Assembly (NCBI RefSeq): GCF_009928445.1 | Contig: NZ_JAABNO010000012.1 | Coordinates: forward strand, 62,001 to 126,000 | Length of the DNA: 64,000 nucleotides | Direction of reading: 5' to 3' | Origin: Clostridium sp. C8-1-8 | GTDB taxonomy: Bacteria > Bacillota > Clostridia > Clostridiales > Clostridiaceae | Part shown: positions 57,137-64,000 of the stretch, one piece after another | Position numbering within the stretch: position 1 is the stretch's first letter | How the letters are laid out: every line of letters starts with the position of its first letter | Translations under genes and position numbers: made by a program | Notes under the pieces: generated by a model | What the model saw: the letters and a program-made list of their open reading frames with translations, nothing else | What the model was told of the DNA's origin: nothing | Database searches by the model: none

Positions 57137-58447
57137 TTAATTTTCTCTAGTATTATCTCTATAGAAAGCCCACTTCTTATTAATTTCTTTCCTAAGTGAG
57201 GCCACATCTTTAGATATTACATACTGCTGAGCAAACCTTCCCTCTAATTCAGTAATTTTTCTAAGATCATAGTATCTATTATGATAGTTTATATTCTCTT
57301 TACTTTGAAATTTGTAGACGTCTCCCTCCATAACTATAGGCATATCAAACTTCTTCAACTCATCTAAGAGCTTTTTATTTTCTTCATTATTCTTAAGTGA
57401 AGATCTAATATTTACAGCCTTGGCATATCTATCATCATCAAACATAAATTTTAAAAAAGCTTTTGCTACCTCAGGATACTTTGTTGTTTTACTAACTGCA
57501 TACCTACAATCCCCACCAATACTTATATACTTACTATCTGGAATAGGAAACATACCAAACTGATCCTTAGCAGCTCCTAAATCCTCCAGTTGACGTATAA
57601 AGTCTGAATTCCATATAAACATTGCCACTTTTCCATCTTTTAAATCATTCTTACACTGTTGCCAGTCGTAATCAAATAGATCCTCTTCGCAATACCCCAT
57701 ATCTCCTATATGCCGTAACATCTCCAAAGACTTATAAACTGAGCTCTCTTCCCCTAGTATCGGCATTGACTGAGCAATAGTCTTTCTCTCTAAATCCTTA
57801 TCTATCAGATAAGGAATACTATCTAGCCACAGTCCCATTCCCCATTGTTCCTTATAACATAAAGCCATTGGTGTTAGTCCAATTTTCTTTATCTTATCAC
57901 AAGCAGCAAAAAACTCATTAATATCTTTCGGCAAGTTAGTTATTCCGGCCTTGTTAAATATCTGTTTATTATATATAACACCTTGCCACCCCAGAGAAGT
58001 TGTTAATTCGTATAACTTTCCCTTATCTTCCACGTTAGTGCTACAATTGTACATATTATAGTCATTAAATCCCAGGTCATCTATGGGAAGGAAATAGTTG
58101 CTAAAGTCGCTTGCATTTATAACTTGAGGTACAATGGTAATATCCGCCAACTCCCCTACCGAAGCTTTTCTTCTTAATATTTCTTCTGTATCTCCAATTA
58201 ACTCCAAATTCACCTTTACCTTTGGATTCTCTTTTTCAAAGCTATCTATCATTTGTTTCAATTCTCTAGACTTGTCAGTTCTATTACTTACAAAAGTTAT
58301 ATTGCCCTCTAATCTAGAGCTTTTGAAATCATTTACATTAGAGGCATTTACTTTACTAGTACTAAATTTTATTATTAATAAGGAAGGGATACTTAAACAT
58401 ACAAATACTAAAATAATAGTTTTTAAATTAATATTATTTATTTTCAT
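57137..58447 (-). CDS. extracellular sugar-binding protein, membrane-anchored, family 1
   Basis: 436 aa. An N-terminal hydrophobic helix (about 9-32) is followed by an extracellular family-1 solute-binding domain (ITFVSNRTDKSRELKQMIDSFEKENPKVKVNLE, KDGKVAMFIWNSDFIRQ, FPIPDSKY). There is no lipobox Cys, unlike most Gram-positive binding proteins, so it is tethered by its signal anchor or released. It lies 63 bp after a YesN-type regulator and no permease genes are adjacent, so it may be a ligand sensor for the kinase rather than a transport subunit. ATG 58447 follows AGGTAGG. Confidence 0.87.
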   Translation of the reverse strand: MKINNINLKTIILVFVCLSIPSLLIIKFSTSKVNASNVNDFKSSRLEGNITFVSNRTDKSRELKQMIDSFEKENPKVKVNLELIGDTEEILRRKASVGELADITIVPQVINASDFSNYFLPIDDLGFNDYNMYNCSTNVEDKGKLYELTTSLGWQGVIYNKQIFNKAGITNLPKDINEFFAACDKIKKIGLTPMALCYKEQWGMGLWLDSIPYLIDKDLERKTIAQSMPILGEESSVYKSLEMLRHIGDMGYCEEDLFDYDWQQCKNDLKDGKVAMFIWNSDFIRQLEDLGAAKDQFGMFPIPDSKYISIGGDCRYAVSKTTKYPEVAKAFLKFMFDDDRYAKAVNIRSSLKNNEENKKLLDELKKFDMPIVMEGDVYKFQSKENINYHNRYYDLRKITELEGRFAQQYVISKDVASLRKEINKKWAFYRDNTREN

Positions 58448-58510
58448 GGTATACACACCTACCTTTTTATTAGGGGACGGAGCTTTTGTCCCATAACCTT
58501 CTTATTGATT

Positions 58511-59743
58511 TTAGTCCTTACCTCTGTAGTTGTTTGGGGTAACCCCAGTCAATTTCTTAAATGCTCTTCCAAAGGTTATGGAATCATTATATCCAACTAG
58601 TTGTGCTATTTCATATATCTTTAAATTTGTAGTTATTAGTAACTCTTTTGCTTTCTTTATCCTATGATTGGACAGAAAATCATAAAAACCCTCACCAGTT
58701 TCTCTCTTAAACAATTCAGAAAAGTAGTTCTGACTCAAGAACACTTCGTCTGCTACATCTTTTAACGTTATATTTTTAGTATAATTATCTTTAATATAGT
58801 TTATGGCCAAAGTTATTGCTGAACTATTGCTTCCAATACTAGTATTATCTAAAACCTCTACAAGCTTGTCCTGATTACTTAATAAATATTTTTTTACCTT
58901 CTTATTATTAAACTCTTCAATCAATTTCTTAGCCAAACAGCCATTTTCTCTAAGCTTCCAAACCTTATCTGTGGTTTCTGTAATATATACACTTTTTTCA
59001 TTTTCTAAAAATAAATCTGCTTCGCTATCTATAATCTTCATTACTGAATCTATATCATTATTTTCTTCATTTTTAAAGTAGAAAATTATGTATATAAATT
59101 CCTTATAGTTAAAGAATGAATACTCAAACTTATCATTGTATCTTATAACTCTTCCTATAAATCGCTTTATTATTTCACCGTCATCTTGATTTCTTTTAGC
59201 TATGACCATCTTATAAAAATAATCTTCATCAAGTTGAATTTTATCTACTAATAAATTCTCTTTTATTGAAGTAATATCTTTGTTTGAAAATAACACATTT
59301 TTAAAAAAATCTCTTTTTAAGACTTCAATAGATTTATTATATACCTTATTGTTTTTCTCATTAGTTTCAATCTTTTCTTCTACTTCTTTTATAATATCCG
59401 CCAGTTCTTCAGACCTAATAGGTTTTAGTAAGTAGTTAAAAGCCCCCGCTTTCATACTATCCCTAACATAAGTAAACTCATCATATCCACTTAATACTAT
59501 AAATAGAGGAATCTTTTTTAAGATTTCATGAGCTCTTTTTATTAGCTCGATCCCCGACATTACTGGCATCTTTATATCTGTTACAACAAGATCAATAGAC
59601 AAATAATTTTCTTTTAAGTACTCCAGTGCAGTATTTCCATTTGCAAAATCTGCGACCACCTCATGTTGTTCAAATAATCTTTTAATTACCTTTGAAAGTC
59701 CCATTCTAATTATCTTATCATCATCTACAACAATTATTTTCAT
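58511..59743 (-). CDS. YesN-type AraC-family response regulator
   Basis: 410 aa. Receiver 1-120 (VDDDKIIRMGLSKV, phospho-Asp in LVVTDIKMP, Lys in LLKPIRS), a middle region (about 130-300) and an AraC DNA-binding pair of HTHs (about 305-410, DVADEVFLSQNYFSELFKRETG and LVGYNDSITFGRAFKKLTGVTP). ATG 59743 follows AGGAGGAG. Divergent from its kinase gene, co-directional with the binding protein gene. Confidence 0.93.
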   Translation of the reverse strand: MKIIVVDDDKIIRMGLSKVIKRLFEQHEVVADFANGNTALEYLKENYLSIDLVVTDIKMPVMSGIELIKRAHEILKKIPLFIVLSGYDEFTYVRDSMKAGAFNYLLKPIRSEELADIIKEVEEKIETNEKNNKVYNKSIEVLKRDFFKNVLFSNKDITSIKENLLVDKIQLDEDYFYKMVIAKRNQDDGEIIKRFIGRVIRYNDKFEYSFFNYKEFIYIIFYFKNEENNDIDSVMKIIDSEADLFLENEKSVYITETTDKVWKLRENGCLAKKLIEEFNNKKVKKYLLSNQDKLVEVLDNTSIGSNSSAITLAINYIKDNYTKNITLKDVADEVFLSQNYFSELFKRETGEGFYDFLSNHRIKKAKELLITTNLKIYEIAQLVGYNDSITFGRAFKKLTGVTPNNYRGKD

Positions 59744-59878
59744 TGCTCCTCCTCAGTTGAAGATTTCTAAGAATTGCTATATATTAAAATTATACATTAA
59801 ATTTTGTACATTTAAAATATATACTTTTTTTATTGTTAATATTACTACCAATTTTTTCAATATAGGTTAGGTGAATTT

Positions 59879-61651
59879 ATGAAACAAAAAAATAATGCTT
59901 CTATTAAGCGATTGACACTGATGATATTTTTAGTAATGCATATTTTATTTTTTATAATAACCACTTTAAGTCTTTATTCCTATTCCAAGTATGAGTTTGA
60001 AAAAACTGAAAAGCTCATAAAAAACTTTGATACAAGTTTAAGCCAACAGATATCAGATAAACTCACTAGCTTTTCTGATATCTCAAAGTATCCTTTGCTC
60101 ATTCCAGACATAGACAAACTTCACGAAATACTTCTAAGCAACAAAGTCAATGATATCGAGCAATATAATTACTTGAAGTACTTATGTGATATGATCCTAA
60201 TACAAAACGACTCTATAAATGGAGCTTATCTCTATGATTTGAAAGGTCGTGGAGTATGCTCTACGAGAAATAATACAAATGATAAGCTCAAAAATCCTGC
60301 TACGGAGAAATGGTTTATAGACACCCTGGAATCAAGCAATAATACTTCTATCTTTCCTGAAATCATAACTGCTAACATATATCAATCACCATCTTCAAAT
60401 GATGGTGAGCTAATAGCATTATGTAGAAAAATAATAAATATTAAGACTAAGCAAGTTACAGGCTTACTTCTAATTACTATATCTAAAGATGAGTTGCTTA
60501 ACATAGTAAAAAAAGACCTCCCTTTTACTGATCAGATAGTTTCTATTTATGATAAAAAGGGCTTAGTAATCCTTACCACCTTAAATAGCGACAGCAGTGA
60601 ATTTACACAAACACAAGGTAAAAACACATTAAATTACAAAAACAGGCCGACAATACAATATATAAATAATGAACCTTATCTTATTTCCTACAATGCTATC
60701 CCTAACACAAATTGGACATTAGTTAACTCAGTAGCCAAATTTGATGCTTCTCGTATAAACAGTCTATTTATAGTTGTATTTATCATAAACATAGTATTTT
60801 TTATGATTCTTTTTTTAGTGTTATACATGTTTTTTAACAGAAGAATCTTTAATCCACTAAAATCATTAATTGCAAATATGAATAGGAATGTAGAAAATAA
60901 CCTACTTACTGATTTTGCTTATAACAAAAAAGATGAAGTAGGAATACTTATAAAGTCATACAATGAAATGAAGCGAAGAATAAATGACCTTATTAATATT
61001 AACTATAAGAATCAGTTAGAACAGAAAGACTTGGAACTTAAGCAACTACAAAACCAGATCAATCCGCATTTTATATACAATACGTTAGAATCAATACATA
61101 TGATGGCTGAGATAAATGATGACTTAGATACTTCAATAATGGCTCAATATTTTGGTTCAATTATACGTTACAGCATGAATAGAAAAATAAATATTGTAAC
61201 TCTAAAAGAGGAAATAAGAGTTATAGAGCACTATATTTATCTTCAAAAAATTAGATTTGATCAATTATTCTCTATTGAAAACTTAATATCTCCAGAAGTT
61301 CTAAACTGTGAGATAATAAAAATGATAATTCAGCCTCTAATCGAGAATGCTATTTATCACGGTTTAAGTGAATGCAGTAGCAATGGCAAAATAATCATTC
61401 AAGGAGAACATCTTTTGGATAACTTAGTATTGACCATATCTGACAATGGTATAGGAATTGAAGAAGAAAAACTTCAAAGTCTAAATGATTATATAAATGA
61501 TAAAAATAACGACTATAAAGGCATTGCTTTAAGAAATATAAATAAGAGATTAAAGCTTAATTATGGTGAAGAATATGGACTTACAATATACAGTGTGGTT
61601 GGAAAAGGTACATCCATGGAACTGACACTTCCTTATATTACAAGAGAATAG
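59879..61651 (+). CDS. YesM-type sensor histidine kinase
   Basis: 590 aa. TM1 about 13-33, extracellular dCache-like sensor about 34-295, TM2 about 298-322, HAMP about 322-375, His_kinase domain with QLQNQINPHFIYNTLESIHMM, and a GHKL ATPase (IIQPLIENAIYHGL, DNGIGI). It pairs with the divergent YesN regulator. Such pairs sense oligosaccharides and control uptake or hydrolase genes; the GH26 operon next to it is the natural candidate target. ATG 59879 has AGGTGA upstream. Confidence 0.93.
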   Translation: MKQKNNASIKRLTLMIFLVMHILFFIITTLSLYSYSKYEFEKTEKLIKNFDTSLSQQISDKLTSFSDISKYPLLIPDIDKLHEILLSNKVNDIEQYNYLKYLCDMILIQNDSINGAYLYDLKGRGVCSTRNNTNDKLKNPATEKWFIDTLESSNNTSIFPEIITANIYQSPSSNDGELIALCRKIINIKTKQVTGLLLITISKDELLNIVKKDLPFTDQIVSIYDKKGLVILTTLNSDSSEFTQTQGKNTLNYKNRPTIQYINNEPYLISYNAIPNTNWTLVNSVAKFDASRINSLFIVVFIINIVFFMILFLVLYMFFNRRIFNPLKSLIANMNRNVENNLLTDFAYNKKDEVGILIKSYNEMKRRINDLININYKNQLEQKDLELKQLQNQINPHFIYNTLESIHMMAEINDDLDTSIMAQYFGSIIRYSMNRKINIVTLKEEIRVIEHYIYLQKIRFDQLFSIENLISPEVLNCEIIKMIIQPLIENAIYHGLSECSSNGKIIIQGEHLLDNLVLTISDNGIGIEEEKLQSLNDYINDKNNDYKGIALRNINKRLKLNYGEEYGLTIYSVVGKGTSMELTLPYITRE

Positions 61652-61698
61652 TATGTAATCTAATAACATATTTGTTGCTTGATTTTTCATAAAAAAAG

Positions 61699-61727
61699 CT
61701 GTTGCACTAATCTTTTAGTTCAACAGC
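61699..61727 (-). terminator. terminator of the GH26 operon
   Basis: Minus strand GCTGTTG-x-ACTAA stem with a 4-nt loop (61699-61727), followed by TTTTTTT; 20 bp after the GH26 stop. Confidence 0.88.
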
Positions 61728-61747
61728 CCCTTTATAAATTAATTAGC

Positions 61748-63106
61748 TTATTTATACTTTTTAATATCTTCCAAATTAATCATGTATGGATGGTTAAAAA
61801 AATCAATGTGTTCCTCTTTAGTATTCCATTGAACTTCGTTAATAACATTATTCCATGTCATAAACCACAGCCAGTTGGTTTCTGTAGTTTTTAATATTCC
61901 CGGATTAGGAATAGGTCCATTTTCACCTAAAGCTAAAGGCTTGGAAGCACTAGCCATTCTAGCAGTATTAATAAATTCTACAGTTAGAGGTCCATGGTCT
62001 CCAAGCGGTGCATAGTAGTCTATACTATTTATATCCACCACATCATCTCCTGGGTACCAATCTTTATCTGGCGAGTTCCAGACCCATATTAAATTGTTTA
62101 ATTCATGGAGATGTACATATCTATCGTACATAAGCCTGTAAAGCTTTATATATGCATCCTTTCCATGGGCTCCCCACCAAAACCAACCTCCACAGGCTTC
62201 ATGCAGTGGTCTCCACAATATAGGAATATTATTGTCTCTAAACCTCTTTAACTGTTCAGCTATTAGATCTAAATCTTTTATCATTATTATATTTTCATCT
62301 GTTCCAGATATTAATGCTCTGTTTAAATCAAAATCTGTATTTTTAGTATAAAAGCTCTTATCTCTACCATTCATAGGCGAAAACCAATGCCAGCACAAAG
62401 TTATTATTGCATCTGTATTTCTTGCCCAGTTAATAGCCGTTTCCACACTACCTCTATTATTTATAATTTCGTCTATACATTGAAAATCACTACTCTCAGT
62501 TTCAGTTGCTGAGGAGTAACTTAATAAGTCAAAGCCTAATATTGCTGGTAATCTTCCTGTGACTCTTTTTATATATTCCAGATCACTGCCACTAGCTTTA
62601 TTGCAGTGTTGTCCACTTAATATTCCTTTTCCATATATCTTTGAGAAAAAACTCATTAAGCTTTTACACTCAACAGTAGAATTTTGATTTGAAAGTGTAA
62701 ATTCTGGCCTGCTCACACAATAATTTTTATCTTCTTGTATAACTATATAATCCAAATTTATATAACCATATTGTTTTGATAGCTTTATACTATTCATACC
62801 TTCTTCTAACTTTAAACTTGATATTTCCTCAATGGTGAAACTCTCCGCTGCATCGAACTTCAGACTACCGTAACATTTATCATTTATAGAAAGCCTATGA
62901 AGTGACTGCTCTCCTGGTAGAGCATAACTGATTTGTATTTTATAAAACCCACTTTGAGGTATATGAACCTGAAAGTCTATAAAATCACCTTCACTCACTA
63001 AGGTCTTTAAATAGGAATTTCCTCTATACCCTTTAATTAAGTTGTTCATTTCGCCTTTAGAAAAGTTAGCATCAGTTGCATATATTATATTCTTAAATTC
63101 TTTCAT
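61748..63106 (-). CDS. GH26 beta-mannanase-like glycoside hydrolase with N-terminal carbohydrate-binding domain, no signal peptide
   Basis: 452 aa. Residues about 1-125 form a beta-sandwich CBM35/CBM6-like domain (SEGDFIDFQVHIPQSGFYKIQI, LDYIVIQ). Residues about 140-450 are a GH26 barrel: acid/base Glu303 in WRPLHEACGGWFWWG and probable nucleophile Glu395 in ALGENGP. GH26 enzymes cut beta-1,4-mannan. Unlike most, it has no signal peptide, so it should act on imported oligosaccharides in the cytosol. Start ATG 63106 is preferred over the adjacent ATG 63109 because of AAAGGTGG spacing. Last gene of an operon with an Opp-type ATPase. Confidence 0.9.
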   Translation of the reverse strand: MKEFKNIIYATDANFSKGEMNNLIKGYRGNSYLKTLVSEGDFIDFQVHIPQSGFYKIQISYALPGEQSLHRLSINDKCYGSLKFDAAESFTIEEISSLKLEEGMNSIKLSKQYGYINLDYIVIQEDKNYCVSRPEFTLSNQNSTVECKSLMSFFSKIYGKGILSGQHCNKASGSDLEYIKRVTGRLPAILGFDLLSYSSATETESSDFQCIDEIINNRGSVETAINWARNTDAIITLCWHWFSPMNGRDKSFYTKNTDFDLNRALISGTDENIIMIKDLDLIAEQLKRFRDNNIPILWRPLHEACGGWFWWGAHGKDAYIKLYRLMYDRYVHLHELNNLIWVWNSPDKDWYPGDDVVDINSIDYYAPLGDHGPLTVEFINTARMASASKPLALGENGPIPNPGILKTTETNWLWFMTWNNVINEVQWNTKEEHIDFFNHPYMINLEDIKKYK

Positions 63107-63138
63107 CATCTCTCCACCTTTATATAAGACACAGTATC

Positions 63139-63393
63139 CTACATATTTTTCTTAGCTAAATATCTAATAGGGATTATACCTCCAAGGATAATTATTAGAT
63201 TAACTACAATTACCATACAATAAACCACTTTTGCAGCTTCATTATCTCTAGTAAGTAAAAGTCCTATGACCGATATTCCAAGCATTCCGCAAGAAACTGC
63301 CTGAATAAACCTTATAAACTTTAGTATAGCTGACAGCTCTATTTTATCTTGCTTTCTAATCGCTTTTTTTCTATTTGTTGCACGTAATGACAT
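63139..63393 (-). CDS. small two-helix membrane protein, 84 aa
   Basis: Basic N-terminus (residues 1-17), then two membrane helices (about 22-48 and 55-78) and a KK-rich end. It overlaps the upstream ABC ATPase gene by 55 bp, yet has a strong GGGAGG 9 bases before ATG 63393 inside that gene. I do not recognise the family. Position between the transporter ATPase and the GH26 enzyme suggests a transporter-associated role (inference). Confidence 0.68.
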   Translation of the reverse strand: MSLRATNRKKAIRKQDKIELSAILKFIRFIQAVSCGMLGISVIGLLLTRDNEAAKVVYCMVIVVNLIIILGGIIPIRYLAKKNM

Positions 63394-64000
63394 GCTACAT
63401 ATCCTCCCTTATATTCCACTAACTCAGGCTCTTCCTTTTCACATTTTTCTGTATAATAAGGACATCTGGTATGAAACTTACAGCCTGAAGGTGGATTTAT
63501 TATGCTTGGCATATCTAAGGTTCTTAAAGGAAGTCCTTTTGATCCACCATCTCTTCTTTTTCCAATACTTTGTGGAACTGCTGCTAAAAGTGCATGGAAG
63601 TAAGGATGTTTAGGATTGTCTATAGCATCATAAATATTATTAAGCTCTATCACCTTTCCTAAATACATAACCACCAGTCTTCCATTCTTAGCTATATACC
63701 TTGCTGTAGCTAAGTCATGAGTTATATATACAAAAGAAATATTATATTTCTTATTCATCTTAGTCATTAAATCTATAAGAGAAATTCTTAAGGATACGTC
63801 AACCATTGACACTGGTTCATCCGCTACAATTAGCTTTGGCTTTACAGATAAAGCTCTTGCTAAGAGTATTCTTTGTCTTTGTCCACCGCTAAGTTGATGT
63901 GGATATTTATATAAAAACTGTTCCTGAGGAACTAATCCTACCTCTTCAAAATATTCCTTTAATATAGTTTCAGCTTCTTGTTTATTTCTTGCTATTTTAT
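63339..64000 (-). CDS. Opp/Dpp-type ABC transporter ATP-binding protein (5' end outside window)
   Basis: C-terminal 220 codons of an OppF/DppF-like ATPase; Walker A lies outside the window. Visible are the signature LSGGQRQR, Walker B LIVADEP, the switch His in VYITHD and the C-terminal oligopeptide-ATPase block CKFHTRCPYYTEKCEKEEPELVE, an FeS-like Cys cluster of the family. Linkage to a cytosolic GH26 mannanase suggests the transporter moves manno-oligosaccharides rather than peptides, as known for some Opp-type systems. Confidence 0.92.
   Translation of the reverse strand, partial: KIARNKQEAETILKEYFEEVGLVPQEQFLYKYPHQLSGGQRQRILLARALSVKPKLIVADEPVSMVDVSLRISLIDLMTKMNKKYNISFVYITHDLATARYIAKNGRLVVMYLGKVIELNNIYDAIDNPKHPYFHALLAAVPQSIGKRRDGGSKGLPLRTLDMPSIINPPSGCKFHTRCPYYTEKCEKEEPELVEYKGGYVACHYVQQIEKKRLESKIK

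Overview
This window looks like the chromosome of a low-GC, anaerobic Firmicute of the Clostridium sensu stricto type. The DNA is very AT-rich and ribosome binding sites are strong (AGGAGG-like). The gene set is clostridial: class III fructose-1,6-bisphosphatase, an AgrBDCA quorum-sensing locus, several PTS systems, glycyl-radical chemistry, PdxST and LuxS. There are no rRNA or tRNA genes, no CRISPR array, no phage block and no intact insertion sequence.

Layout. 1-4.4 kb: a cytosolic Cys-type sulfatase (cut by the window edge) downstream of a glucose-family PTS permease, divergent from an RpiR regulator across a repeat-rich operator region. 4.4-8.5 kb: fbp, a YhcH/EbgC protein and an SDR reductase. 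8.7-12 kb: a glycyl radical enzyme with its activase. 12-18 kb: single genes (chemoreceptor, dCMP deaminase, a duplicated HNH-like protein, nitroreductase, a flavodiiron-type beta-lactamase-fold protein, an SGNH hydrolase). 18.5-25.3 kb: a mannose-family PTS (IIA-IIB-IIC-IID) with its LevR-type sigma-54 activator and a Cof-type phosphatase; two good -24/-12 promoters tie this block together. 25.5-28.3 kb: an OmpR/histidine kinase/lipoprotein operon. 29.4-32.7 kb: agrB-agrD-agrC-agrA, including a 51-codon agrD. 32.9-43 kb: gpsA, a cupin, a soluble chemoreceptor, a pseudouridine synthase, pdxST, luxS, a DUF4309 lipoprotein and an ECF sigma/DUF4179 anti-sigma pair. 43-47 kb: an alpha/beta hydrolase and a LicT-antiterminated beta-glucoside PTS. 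47.8-57 kb: a two-domain multicopper oxidase, DUF554 protein, class C beta-lactamase-like esterase, MATE pump, diguanylate cyclase, YhfC-type membrane protease and a GntR/DUF1648 operon. 57-64 kb: a carbohydrate-sensing group (solute-binding protein, YesN/YesM two-component system) and an operon with an Opp-type ATPase, a small membrane protein and a cytosolic GH26 mannanase.

Theme. Much of the window is carbohydrate capture with dedicated control. Each uptake system has a different regulator type: RpiR, LevR/sigma-54, LicT antitermination and YesMN. Signalling is the second theme (agr, luxS, two chemoreceptors, a c-di-GMP synthase, four two-component or ECF modules).

The least conventional content is between the genes. 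At least four families of short dispersed intergenic repeats occur here: a ~93-bp palindrome-ended MITE-like element, a ~90-125-bp hairpin, a ~130-bp element found four times directly beyond a terminator, and a two-copy hairpin. Several clear operator palindromes are also visible. Function calls come from reading sequence motifs by eye; no database search was run.
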